Assembly (NCBI RefSeq): GCF_933775445.1
Contig: NC_065874.1
Span: forward strand, 29,334,501-29,398,500
Direction: 5' to 3'
DNA length: 64,000 nt
Source of the DNA: Argentina anserina
Lineage: Eukaryota > Streptophyta > Magnoliopsida > Rosales > Rosaceae
The notes beneath the pieces were generated by a model. That model saw only the letters and a list, made by a program, of their open reading frames with translations. It searched no databases and was not told the origin of the DNA. Position numbers and translations under genes: made by a program. Positions within the stretch are counted from its first letter, which is position 1, and every line of letters starts with the position of its first letter. Shown here piece by piece: positions 10,160-22,088 of this stretch.

Positions 10160-12892
10160 TTGCTCGATACTGGAGCCAATTCTCATGTTACTGCTGACTT
10201 GGGGAACCTACAACATCCCACCCCCTACAATGGTAATGACCAAATGAATATTATAGGTACAACAACTCTTCCTATTTCTCATATCGGTTCAAGTTACATC
10301 AATCTTAATAATCATACTTTCACACTCAATGATATTATTCTTTGTCCCTCTGCCTCCACAAATTTATTATCTATTCATCGCTTAACCTCTGACAAATCAT
10401 TGTTATCTATTGATCTATCCTGATTTCTTTGTGATTAAGGACATTCAGACGGGGAGGATCCTCTATAGAGGACAATGTGAGAATGGTCTGTACCCTCTGC
10501 GTTTTCATCAACAACATAACTTTGATTCTCCCAGGCATTTTGCTTTTGTAGGCGCACGAGTATCAGTATCAGTTTGGCTTCTCAGCTAGGGCATACCTCT
10601 TTTAAAACTCTTTTCAAGATTCTTGCAAATAACGCCGTGCCTGTGTCTGGCAGTAGTTCTGTTAGGTTTTGTCATTCTTGTCCACTAGGAAAAATCATCA
10701 AGTTACCTTTTGTATTGTCTCATTCTATTTCCAGTAAATCTCTTGATTTAATTCACTTGGATGTTTGGTTGTGTTCAACTCCTTCAGTTCAAGGTTTTCG
10801 GTATTATGTTTTATTTGTTGATGACTATTCCCGCCATACTTGGATTTTTCCAATGCAATATAAACATGACGTTTTTAACCTCTTCGTTCAATTTAAGACG
10901 TATGTTGAAAAACAATTCTCTGGCACTATAAATTAGTTTTAATCTGACGAAGGTGGGGAGTATAAATCGAATGCATTTAAGAAATATTTTCAAACTCATG
11001 GCATTCACCATCGCTTTTCTTATCCTAAGCATCCTAAGCAGAATGGCCTCGTTGAAAAAAAAAACATTGCCACATTGTCGATACAGGCCATACTCTACTT
11101 GCTCATGCTCATATGCCCTCCATTACTGGACTGAAGCCTTTCTTGCTGCTGTATATATTATTAATCATCTTCCTTCTCTAGTCATCAAAAATTCCACTCC
11201 TTATGAGAAATTATTCCTTAAGTCTCCTGATTACACTTTCTTACGTACATTTGGATGTGCATGTTATCCTTATCTCCGCCCATATAACCACTCTAAGCTT
11301 GAACTTTGATCCAAACAGTGTATTTTTCTTAAGTTACTCATTGAATCATGTTGGTTACAGATGCTTGGACTTATCTACGGGACACATATACTTATCTCGT
11401 CATGTTCTCTTCACCGAGGAAACTTTCTCATTCCAACAGACCATTCTCTCCTCTCCCACAGGTATGTCCTCTGCTACTTCAAATGACTTACAATTTTTTT
11501 CTCTTACAACACCTCTCATATCTACGTCCCTACCATCACCACCTACTCCTCCACATCCTAACTCACCCAGTCCTCCACCCACTATACAACCTCCTTTATC
11601 CATAATCGAACCTACACACAATCCATCCTCCTCTTCTCCCTCTTTGAATGTTGTAGGGACTTCAACTCAGGTATGTGCTTCCACTAATCAACACACTATG
11701 GTCACCAGACTTAAACCTGGCATTCGGAAACCTAATCCGAAATATGTATTACATGTTGAACTAATCCATAATGTCACATAACCTACTTCATATACAAAAG
11801 CAGTGAAAGATGCATGTTGGCGCCAAGCTATGCCACAAGAGTACACTGCTCTCTAACAGAATGAAACATGGGAGCTTGCTCCTTACAAACCTGGAATGAA
11901 TGTATTACCCAACAAATGGATATACAAGATCAATAAGACAGCCAATGGTGCAGTGCAAGGCTACAAAGCGAGACTTGTTGCAAATGGTTTTCATCAACAA
12001 GAGGGTGTGGATTTACATGAGACCTTTAGTCCAGTGATTAAACATTGTACTATTCGGTTGATCATGGCATTAACAGTCAGTAACAAGTGGCATGTCAAAC
12101 AACTGGATGTTCACAATGTCTTTCTTCATGGTCATCTCCAAGATGAAGTGTACATGAGACAATCAACTGGGTACATTGATCCATCTTTTCCTAAACATGT
12201 TTGTAAATTAAAACGCTTACTCTATAGACTTAAACAAGCTCCTCAAGCGTGGTTCCAGCGTTTTGCAGATTACTTGGCCGGTTTAGGATTTCTGGAATCT
12301 CTCTCAGACTACTCCATGTTTACATATGCACAAGTTGGTATTTTTCTTGTTTTGTTAACATATGTTGACGACATATTGATTACAGGCAATAGCTCCACTC
12401 ATCTTTCTCAGCTTATACTTGACCTTTGGAAGGAATTTTCAATGAAAGATCTTGGTGCAATACATAATTTTTTGGGGATAGAAGCTACATATGAAGGTTG
12501 AGCCTTGTATTTAACGCAAAAGAAATATATTGTTGATCTACTCAGCAAAACCAAGATGATGGATGCCCGACCTTGTTCCACACTTGCCTCTACTGGTCAA
12601 AAACTCAGTCTCTGATCCAACTAAATATCGGACTGTAGTAGGAGCTCTTCAATACTTACTCTTACTCGTCCTGACATTTCATACTCAGTGAACCAAGTCT
12701 GCACGTTCATGCATTCTCCCACAATGCTCCATTGGTCTGTTGTCAAACGTATTTTATGTTATTTGAAGTTCTCCATCAATCATGGTTTGAAATATCAACC
12801 TGGTTCCTTGTTCCTCAGAGCATACTCTGATGCTAATTATACCGGCGACCTTGATAATCGCCAATCTACATGATGTTATTGCATTTATTTGG
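10160..12892 (+). pseudogene. Copia pol remnant: protease, integrase, RT, RNase H
   Basis: Protease is at 10160 (LLDTGANSHVTA, with the DTG active site). The GAG-pre-integrase zinc region is near 10660-10700 (FCHSCPLGK), with the integrase core following (LDLIHLDVW, FVDDYSRHTWIF). RT spans 11896-12501 with LYRLKQAPQAWFQRF and the catalytic YVDDILITG. The RNase H start is near 12825 (YSDANYTGD). Stops near 10157, 10423, 10934, 11308, 11781 and 12501 and several frameshifts divide it. RNase H breaks off at about 12892, where a deletion joins it to the interior of the 3' LTR. Confidence 0.88.
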
Positions 12893-12896
12893 GACC

Positions 12897-13092
12897 CAAT
12901 CTCAGCTACTGCCTATATCTTAGCCATTGTAACTACTTGGTAGGATAAGATTGTATCTGTAGATTTATCAAATGTGTAACAGATCTTTATCTCTTTGTAA
13001 CAAACCACATAATGATCAATATATAAACCAAGGTCAGATACACAATTGGTATCTTGACTCAGCCAAATACTCTCTTCCTCTGTGTTCATTTA
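12897..13092 (+). repeat. 5'-truncated 3' LTR of the copia element
   Basis: It matches 8839-9033 of the 5' LTR. Its first 80 or so bases are absent, and the junction lies at a short shared ATCTCA in the RNase H coding sequence, suggesting a microhomology deletion. It ends GTTCATTTA, followed by the GAAGC duplication. Confidence 0.85.
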
Positions 13093-13097
13093 GAAGC

Positions 13098-14060
13098 TTC
13101 TCATCATGAGGAATGGTTGTTTCAAATATATCAAAGATGGCACAGTAGTGCAGCAGTGCCTCTTTGAACCGTGTGGCAAAGAAGGGTGTATTGTGTGTCC
13201 CATTGACAATCCCATGAATGAAAAGGTACGGATTTATGTTCTTGATCAACTTCAAGACAACATCTCTCGGGGAGTTCTCCATCACTGTCTCATCATGTAC
13301 GTGCCTTAACCGATGCAGACAGTTCACCACTACCAACTCATTTCGGTCGATTTTCAAATCCTCACATAGGATAGTTTCCCATTTTTGAGCAATTACATTG
13401 TACTCAAATGTACATTGAACTTTGCACAATACCTTGCTAGGCGACGCCCTGTCTCTTCAACCTTTTCTGTAGGTCACATACCAGGTTGTAGAAGCTCAAT
13501 TCCTGTGATATGCAACTTAGGCGGTCCGTTAGGTCTATTCGACAGATGTTGAATAAGGCAGGGCCATTGGAAACCATAAGAAATACCAAAATCAATAATG
13601 TGAACCCGGGTCTCATTTTTTGCTAGCTTCATGATAGTTCTGTTAGCAAGGAATTGTGATATTGTCTTGAAAGGGCATGAAGTAGTATATACCTCATAAG
13701 CTCGTAGAATTTCACCAGCTGATGTCGGCCTACTGAAGAGGGGCGAAAATGAGGGGGTTACACCAATAAGGCGCCCCTCTCGAAAACAAATCGTTTTGCG
13801 CACATTGATTTACCATTATGGCCAAATCTATTCTTTTCTCATTCTTACTATGCTGCTTAGAACAATTTGTTTTCGACCCTTTTGACTGCTTGATTTGCTT
13901 CGACAGCTTGGTTTCCTCCCTTTTGGTAGAGGAATGAGGCGTACAAGACTCCCACTCCTGATGATAATCACCTTGACAGAGTAACACCTTATCGAATACT
14001 TTTTGAGGCTCTGAGTCATCAGTAGAAACAACTGGCTTCTTGCAGCTTCTTTCTTTTTGA
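13098..14060 (-). pseudogene. psi-A1 GRAS pseudogene, middle segment
   Basis: The minus strand encodes GRAS motifs in order: part of the LHRI lead-in (QSKGSKTN), the VHIID-type block (VHIIDFGISYGFQWPCLIQ), GPPKLHITGIEL, and the later NSPRDVVLKLIKNINPY. These match the intact genes well. About 120 bp of LHRI present in block B (52255-52375) is deleted near 13775, and several frameshifts are present. A single GGGCGA at 13741-13746 is the empty site of the Athila insertion in block B. Confidence 0.92.
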
Positions 14061-14443
14061 CAGGGCCGTCCAATGTAAATTGAGGCCGAAACTTTAAAAT
14101 GTCTTAATTAATTATTATTATTATAAGATAAATTCTAATTGTACCTATAAGGCTATGTTTTAACAATTGAATGATAGAAGTTGAGGTTCTTAACGTTCAA
14201 GTTGCAGTTTGGTAAATGTAAGATAAAACATTAAAATAAGACTCCAGTATAAAGTTTGTTTGAGATAACTAAAAGGCCTACCTTATAATCTTCCAATCTA
14301 TCAGTGCAAATAATTTTCATTTAATTTTCCTACCTTTTCATATAAATGAATATAAGTAATGAACATTTATAGAAAAATGGAGGCCTCCTCCAAGTTGAGA
14401 CCTAAGTTTTTTGCCTTGTTGCCTTGGCCTTAGGCCGGCCATG
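14061..14443. mobile_element. hAT-type MITE inside psi-A1
   Basis: The left end is CAGGGCCGTCC and the right end, on the complementary strand, CATGGCCGGCC (9 of 11 match). The flanks CTTTTTGA (14053-14060) and CTTCTTGA (14444-14451) form an 8-bp duplication with one mismatch. Block B has one CTTCTTGA at 52642-52649, the empty site. The 383-bp AT-rich interior has no coding frame. Confidence 0.85.
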
Positions 14444-14871
14444 CTTCTTGATAATGTTCATCCTCTCTTTGACGGTTCTTCTTTCCCTTTAATCCATTTG
14501 TTTGGTATCTCTCCTCGTCATTGATATCAGCATTCTCAATTGTAAGGAACTTGTTTGCTTCCCCAGCCTGTCCAAAATTCCCAAGACTTTGCACCTTAAA
14601 TGAGAATCTGAAGTATCTGAAAAGGACTCGACAAGAGAAGATTGCTGCAACGTAGAATTAAGGGCATCATCTGAGTATTCAAAGTTTTGATATGGCAGTT
14701 TGTTGGGTGAAGGAGGATCCTTCGGATTAAGGACATCATAGAAGATCCAAACTGTCCTGCAACATGGAGTTCTTTCCTTCCAGGTCTTCATCAAGAAGAA
14801 CAGCACTTATGTACTTAAGCATTGGATTATGGAAATAACATATATCAGAAGTTTCTTTTTCGGAACTCGGG
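14444..14871 (-). pseudogene. psi-A1 GRAS pseudogene, N-terminal segment
   Basis: On the minus strand this encodes the LISCL N-terminal conserved region: remnants of LKYISAVLLDEDLEGK, then FYDVLNPKDPPSPNKLPYQN and a Ser/Asp-rich linker. It aligns with 52645-53080 of block B. The stretch equivalent to QAAEKS is deleted, shifting the frame. It stops at 14871 where the Athila-like element is inserted. Confidence 0.88.
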
Positions 14872-16843
14872 TGATAGAGCGTTCTAAGACATCTATAATA
14901 AACCCTGTAAAATGTCATCGTTAGTATAGAATAAGCAGAAATCGTTTAGTCCGGGAAATTGAAGGAAACTCTAAACGTTTAGTGTTAACAAATAATGGGG
15001 GGTTTGAGATTGATTATTAACTAATAAAATAAAACATAAATACTATTTACATGATCCACTTCTCTTTACCAAACTAAATCAAATTCATCAATGCACCACA
15101 TAATTACAATTTTGGTTCTATCATGCATTCTAATTTATCTCATTACATACTTTTAGACACCAATATAATTAGAGCCTTAAGGGAACATCTAATCATGCAA
15201 GATTTTTATTGACGTTTACGTTGACTTAGAACCTCACCTAAATTGCATGCAATTAAGTTTAACAATACTTAGGGTAGAAATCAAACAAAATTACATTTAT
15301 GTACCAAATCTTTGTTAGATACATGCTTCACAGTGGCGTCACTCACCATGGGGCACATGTAAATTTACATAATTTCTCACTTTAATTAACACAAACCGAA
15401 CCTACTTAGGGCATGATTCCATTTGTGTCAATATTGATGATGAGGATAACACTCAAATGCAATCTTAGGGACTGCATTCAAGCACTAAATTCGTATGTAC
15501 ATATCTGAAAATTATCTGAGAGCAAGTAAAGAAGAGTATAACACAACAATAGAAATACAAACTTCAATAATTATCAGAACATAGATTCGGCATAGTCTCA
15601 AAAACATATCAAATACAATTTGAAAATTTTGAAACAAATACATAACCAATATTTCCACATAAACAACAACTTATAATCTTCATAGACAAAGAATTGTAGA
15701 TTAACAGAAATAGACGAAGCAATGGAGATGAGTTGCGAGAATCACACGTTGTAGGAACCTTAGAGGTTCGGCTGCAATAAGTGAAACTCAGTGGAGATGA
15801 TGATGGTTTTGGGGTGGACGGCTTGGCTGATTTGTGAGGGAAGTTTATGGTGGTGTTTTGGTAGAGTTTCAACTCTTGAATGCTAAGGAGAAATGATCAT
15901 TTTTCTGTGTAAATGATGTGCTATTTATAGAAGAGTTTTGACTCCTTGATTATTATAGCTTGTACTATTTCTCCTCAATTTATGGGTTGTCTCATTCTTT
16001 TTTTCTTGCATTATCTCTTTGTGTTTACTTAATCCCTCTTTTATCTCTTGTTTTTTTTTTCTCTTTTTTCACTTATTTTTGTCATTAGTGGGTGCAATCT
16101 CCTTTGATCAATTCCTTCTTTTTCTCCTTTAAATTGGTTGTCTTCTTCTTTCTCTCTTCCTTTTTTTTTCTCTTTTTCTTTCATTTATTTTTGTCATTGG
16201 TGGGTGCAATCTCCTTTGATCAATTCATTCTGTTTCTCCTTTAATTTGGTTGTCTCCTTCTTTCTTTATTTTCCTCTTTTGCTTTGACTTTTCCTCTATT
16301 TTTTTTTCATTCTAGCTACACAATCTCATCTTTAAAATCTGAAAATAATAAAAGACAATATATTCATATAAACTTGTTCTAATCTAGACAAATATTGTCT
16401 AAAAAAACATATGTGATAGAAAACCTCAATTAGATTAGGAAAGTTTCCATTTCACAACAGGGAACTTTCTCAATCAAGTTATTAGAATAGGAAAGTACGG
16501 TTAGGGAAGTTACAGAATAAGAGTTTCAATTCAAGTAGGACTTTCCCAAATGGTACGTTTCCTAGTTTAAAAAGGATTCCTAATGCAAGTAGGATTCTCA
16601 ATATATCGCCAATGCAACAGAAACGTCGAAGGATGAGGAGTCCTAACCCAACTAGGTTTTCTAGTCTAACAAGGATTCTAAACCATTTCTGCGTTTTCAA
16701 TTCGTTTAAGCACAAAAATGCCATCAATGTCACCGAAGACTCCTACTACGACTCAATGACTCGAAATTACAATAATAAGGGCTAAGCAAAGTACAAATGA
16801 AGATAAAAACATGTTAAGAACGTCGCACAAAGTGCTCCTATCA
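14872..16843 (-). repeat. Left LTR (3' LTR of the minus-strand Athila element)
   Basis: It is bounded by TGATAGAGCG at 14872 and AGTGCTCCTATCA at 16843 and is 1972 bp long. It is followed by ACTACCCCACACTTG, which on the minus strand is a purine-rich tract placed as expected for plus-strand priming. The pyrimidine-rich region 15960-16300 contains two copies of a TTGTCATTAGTGGGTGCAAT-like unit about 120 bp apart. Confidence 0.9.
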
Positions 16844-18580
16844 ACTACCCCACACTTGACTTTTGCTAGTCCCTTAACAAAACAAAATAAGAACTCTATA
16901 AAAATACTATTGTCCCTAAATAATTGTCTCAGAATCTCATAACGCATAGTTTTCAAGTTTAAGCATTTGAATGTAAGAACATAAATTCCAAGCTTCATAA
17001 ACATGCTTCATGGTATGAATAAGTCAGAAACAAGATAATAAACACTTAACATGTTTAGTCAATCCAATCCTACTCACAAGGTATACTCTCTTCTTTTCAC
17101 TCAGATTCATAGTTATAATTCACACATAAGTATATGCAAGAGAATAGATAGTAAGACAACAAAGAACTTGCATATTTCATCAAATGAAAGCACTTTGTGA
17201 ATATCTTTTGGAAAACCTCATTTAACAACTAAGTGCACAAATGGACCAAAACCATATACTCAACTCTTGTGATTATATCTACAGACCAAGATTTGCTCAT
17301 TTTAAGAATCATTATGATCATTATACAATGTTTGTGTTTAGGCTTTAGCTAAAGGCATGGAATATCAAGGAATCACAAAGGTCATCATATAGACTTAGCA
17401 GAGTAAACATCACCCTTATGATAGCAAACACCATCAAGGGCTAAATATTAACAAGTTGGGCTGAATCATCATTTTATACACAAAGTGAAAATGGACAAAG
17501 GTCAAATGAATATTTTTAGACCTTCAATTACAACTAAACTTCAAATCACAAACAGAAGACAATATAAATTTTTTTTTCAATCTCATTTTTTATTTTATTT
17601 CCTTCATTGTTTTCGTCACTTTGCTTAAAAGCTTTTGATCTTTTTCATATGTCTTATACCCCACACTTATTTCATACATCATCACAACATCATCTCAAAA
17701 AACGTTCTGAAAAGTCTATAGGACAAGGTAGAAGTTACTATGCTAAGCATGGAGATAATATAGGTAATGAAGAAAACGCTCAATGTAGGGTCAAATGGGG
17801 TTCAACTAAAAGGTCTCAAACTAGATACATATAGGGACACATGGTTGTCTGGCTAAAGTGGCGGTATTCCTAGAAATGATCCATAAATCCCTTTCAAAGT
17901 CAGAACATTTTATGACTTGAAAGTTTCAACAATTATAAAAGCGAGTTATAGTAAATTCTAGAGTGCATTTAAAGTTATGACACATAGTCATTAAATATGT
18001 AAAGAATAATGAGTTTCAAAAACAACCATGAAATTTCTTATTATATCTCATGAAGAAAGTACATATAGACTAAAAAACTCACAGGTTGTTATGGACTAAA
18101 ACTAACCAAACATGTATGTCATATCATAATCAATCCATAACTCACATATTCATACAAAATCCACATTATCAATGAAACTCGCAATTTAATTCTTATGGAA
18201 TGCAAAACCATCATCTATGCATTTAGATACATAATCATCCTAGACATTATGGGCATCCTAAGACTCAATAAAGCAATACATTTTTTTTCTTTTTTATTCA
18301 TTATTCATTATTCATTATTCATTTTTTTTAACAATGATCTTGCAACCCCTACCCCACACTTGGAAAATTACGTTGTCCTCAATATAAGCTCAAAACTAAA
18401 AACATAATTCACAAGCATATAATAAGATCAAAATCCAAACATATACAATTCAACCATAAAAGTAGAGGGATTATAAAATTCAAACTCCCGTAAACGACTC
18501 CTCCACAGATACGGTGGAAATGGGTTACCTCCCATGCATCATTTGAATTTTATAGTCTCTCAACCTAGACTCTTCACATG
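16844..18580 (-). other. 3' non-coding internal region of the Athila element
   Basis: About 1.7 kb between the integrase end and the 3' LTR on the minus strand. It matches 47481-49200 of the second Athila copy closely in places. Athila elements often have an extra, envelope-like frame here. I see no long frame or membrane-protein signature, only short chance frames. Confidence 0.7.
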
Positions 18581-18581
18581 C

Positions 18582-19990
18582 TCACTCGCCCTTTGACGCA
18601 TCTCTCAAACTTGTTTCCTCATACGTGCGCTCCTCAAAATGTTTATAGTAGGGCTTAAATCGATGCCCATTCACCTCGAATGCATTCCTTGTTTTATCAC
18701 TTTGTATCTCAACTGCACCATAAGTAAACACATTAGTAACAACAAATGGACCAACCCAACTTAAACGAAGTTTCCCTAGAAACAACATAAGTCTCGAATG
18801 GAATAACAAAACTTTCTGGCACACTTGAAACTTCTTTCCTCTTATCATTTTGTTATGGTAGGCTCGGGTTTTCTCCTTATACATCCATGAAGCGTCATAA
18901 GCCTCATTCATAATCTCCTCAAGCTCATTCAGCTGCAATTTTCGATGTAGATCTGCTTCATCCAAGCTCATATTGAACTTCTTCACCGCCTACCAAGTCC
19001 GATGCTCTAACTCCACTGGAAGGTGACATGTCTTCTTATAAGTTAATTTGAAGGGTGACATCCCAATTGGCATCTTGTACGCTGTCATGTAGGCCCACAA
19101 TGCATCATCTAAGCGATCACTTCAATTCTTCCTTGTCGGACCTACAGTTTTCTCTAGAATTTCTTTAATCTCTCTGTTGAACACTTCTGCCATTCCATTT
19201 GTCTGAGGGTGGTAAGGTGTCGAAACTTTGTGGGTCACTCCATACTTCTTGTGCGATGCGTTTATTTTTCGGTTGCAGAAATGAGAACCTCTATCGCTAA
19301 TCAGAACACGTGGACTCCAAACCTACAAAAGATGTTAGTTCTCAAGAAACTTGTAACCACTTTAGAATCATTAGTCCTGGTGGCTTTTGCCTCCACCCAC
19401 TTTGACACATAATCAACAGCCAATGAGATATACAAGAAACCGCTAGATGAAGGAAATTGACCCATAAAATCAATACCCCAAACATCAAAAATTTCAACAG
19501 TGATAATAGGAGAAATGGGCATTTGATCCCTCGGACCAATCTTTCCGGTCTTTTGACACCTATCACAAGAAATACAAAATAAGTTTGCATCCTTGAAGAT
19601 AGTAGACCAATAAAATCTACACTCCAAAACCTTCATGGCTGTTCTCCGAGGTCCAAAGTGACCTCCACACGCCTCATTAGGACAAAAAGTAAGGATTGAC
19701 CTATGCTCATTTTCTGGGACACATCTCCTAATATCTTGATCACTACATTGTTTCCATAAATACGGTTCATCTAATGTAATGTCTAGCCATTTTCTTCAAC
19801 TTAGCCTTATTTACATGCGAAAGTGTAATAGGAAAAGTCTTAGTAACTAAATAATTAACAATGTCTGCATACCAAGGCACACTTACCTCTATCCCAAAGA
19901 GCTGCTCATCTGGAAAAGTCTCTCGTTGTGGCTGCCTTTCCTTATCTCGCACAATCTTGCTTAAATGATTAGCCACCACATTCTCACTTC
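18582..19990 (-). pseudogene. Athila pol: integrase remnant
   Basis: On the minus strand the integrase zinc region and core are at 19301-19636 ([20 protein letters not shown], then [15 protein letters not shown] and [10 protein letters not shown]). The C-terminal domain is at 18582-18986 ([17 protein letters not shown], then GAVEIQSDKT). A linker piece is at 19767-19979. The VWGIDFMG and GAVEIKS signatures are typical of the Athila/Tat group. Frameshifts separate the pieces. Confidence 0.88.
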
Positions 19991-21180
19991 CCTTCTAGTC
20001 TCGGATCTCTAGGTCAAATTCTTGAATCAATAGTATCAATCGGATCACCATAGGTTTAGCATCCTTCTTAGTCACCAAATATTTCAAGGTTGCATGATCG
20101 AAATTTTTCTAAAGCAAAAATTACAGCCAATAGCTCTTTTTTCGTAGTTGAGTAATTTATCTGGGCTTCATTAAAAGTTCGAGAATCATAGTAAATCACT
20201 ACATGTTTCTTTTCTTTTCTTTGACCCAAAATTGCCCCAACAGCCCAACTGCAAAATCTGAAGCGTCACACATTAACTCGAAAGGCAGGCTCCAATTTGG
20301 AGTACAAATAATGGGTGCACTCGTCAATACTCTTTTAATCTCACAAATGTTTGCTCACATGTACCATCCTAAAGAAATGGCACATCATTCTGCAATAGGG
20401 TACACATAGGCCTAGCCACTATGGAAAAGTCCTTGATGAACCTCCTGTGAAATCCTGCATGACCAAGAAAAGAACGAACCTCCCTCACAGTTGTGGGAGA
20501 GGGTAAGTGATGCACAATATCAACCTTAGCCTTGTCTACCTCTATACCCTTAGAGGATATAATATGTCCTAAAACTATCCTTTGATGGACCATGAAATGG
20601 TATTTTTTCCAATTAAACACAAGGTTAGTTTCTACACACTTTTTCAAGATTACCTCTAAGTTCTCTAAACATGCATCAAAGTCTTTTCCATAAACGCTAA
20701 AATCATCCATAAAGACTTCAATGATATTTTCGATAAAGTCAGAGAAAATCGCAAGCATACAATGCTGAAATGTACCTTGTGCGTTGCACAACCCAAAACG
20801 CATGCGTCGATAGGCAAAAGTGTTAAATGGACATGTAAACGTTGTCTTCTCCTGATCCTCCAGGTGAATGTATATTTGGTTGTACCCACTGTACCCATTC
20901 AAAAAATAATAAAACTCGTGCTCATCCAATCTCTCTAGCATTTGGTCCTTGAATGGTAATAACATGTGATCCTTACGTGTTGAGGCATTCAGCTTTCTGT
21001 AATCGAGACACATCCTATGACCAATCACAACCTCTGGGGTATTATCTCTTTCGCCTCATTCTTCACAACAGTGACCCCACTCTTCTTTGGCATGACTTGC
21101 ACTGGTCCACCGACTATCTAAGATAGGGTATATTATTCCACAATCGAGCAGTTTGATCACCTCATCTTTCACAATTTCAT
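19991..21180 (-). pseudogene. Athila pol: RT and RNase H remnant
   Basis: RT is the best-preserved part, open at 20369-21028 on the minus strand. It shows CLDYRKLNASTRKDH, RMRFGLCNAQGTFQHCM, the catalytic block EVFMDDFSVYG and LGHIISSKGIEVDKAKV. FMDD at the active site is usual for this clade. The RNase H region at 19991-20368 is recognisable only in scattered pieces broken by stops. Confidence 0.88.
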
Positions 21181-22080
21181 CATTGGTGGGTGCAATCTCC
21201 TTTGAGCATCAGTGTTGGCTTTGCGTCATCCTCCAATAGTATCTGATGAACACATGCAGTAGGGCTGATTCCCTTGATATCTGTTAAAGTCCAACCAATG
21301 GCGGGTTTGTTCCTCCTCAACACATCTATCAAACTCGCTTCATGTTGCTCACTCAGCGTTGATGACACAATAACTGGTAAAGTATTATCTTTTCCTAAGT
21401 ACATATATTTCAAATGATCTGGAAGCTCCTTCAAATCTAACTTTGGAGCATGTACCACATATGGTAACAATTTGTTAGTGGAAATAGGAATTGACAAGAA
21501 AGAATGGTACATTTTGTATGATCGAGCCTCAAGCTCATCCACTACTTCAACGGTTTTGGACTCAAAATTAGCCCACTTCTCTCTTGGGATACGGTCCCCA
21601 TGCTTGTCAAATCGTGCCCCAAACTCCATATCTAATTGCTATGCCTCCAAAGTTTCTAATAAAACCTGTGCAATAGAATCAACAACATCAACAAGACAGC
21701 AAGGTTTTAAATCAGAAACCGGGAAACTTCATTGCTTCAAAAATGTTGAAAAAGCTAATAACGGCTCCATCAAATTCCATTGTAAGACATCCATTTATAA
21801 CATTAATGCAAGTCCTTGCAGTCTTCATGAATGGCCTCCTTAAAAGCTATGGCGTTGTTTCCAAGGGCGAGACCTCCATGTCTAGCACATAAAAATCGGC
21901 AGGGAAGATTAGGTGACTGACCTGCACAAGAACATCCTCAACATACCCCTTAGAGTACTTGTTAGACCTATCTGCCAATTGAATAATCACATTATCATTC
22001 TTAATGGGTCCTAATCCTAGTGCTTGATAAACGTTAAAAGGCATAACATTTATCGAAGCACCTAGATCAAACATGACATT
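21181..22080 (-). pseudogene. Athila protease and protease-RT linker remnant
   Basis: The aspartic protease is at 21847-22074 (FDLGASINVMPFNVYQALG, with DLGAS in place of DTG/DSG, as in many Athila elements). The linker at 21180-21629 includes the pre-RT piece GISPTACVHQILLEDDAKPT. Between them, 21630-21846 is open only in fragments. Confidence 0.8.
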
Positions 22081-22088
22081 TTCAAAGA

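Larger units (their letters stand above)
8759..13092 (+). mobile_element. Ty1/copia retrotransposon inserted in psi-A1, TA...TA ends
   Basis: The element is flanked by GAAGC at 8754-8758 and 13093-13097. The empty site is GAAGC at 45280-45284 in block B. It begins TAATGGAAC and ends GTTCATTTA, so its LTRs start and end with TA rather than TG...CA. Domain order is LTR, primer site, gag, protease, integrase, RT, RNase H, LTR, as in copia. Several in-frame stops and frameshifts have killed it. The 3' LTR has lost its start, together with the end of RNase H and the polypurine tract. Over the shared 195 bp the LTRs differ at roughly 10 positions by eye. Confidence 0.93.

Noticed and set aside
13034..13429. 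131-codon minus-strand frame as a separate gene
   Set aside because: It is GRAS pseudogene sequence running into the copia LTR.
16482..16733. 83-codon minus-strand frame seen again at 26860-27111
   Set aside because: Its presence in both LTRs reflects LTR duplication; the two copies differ at many residues without frame-preserving bias, and no domain is visible.
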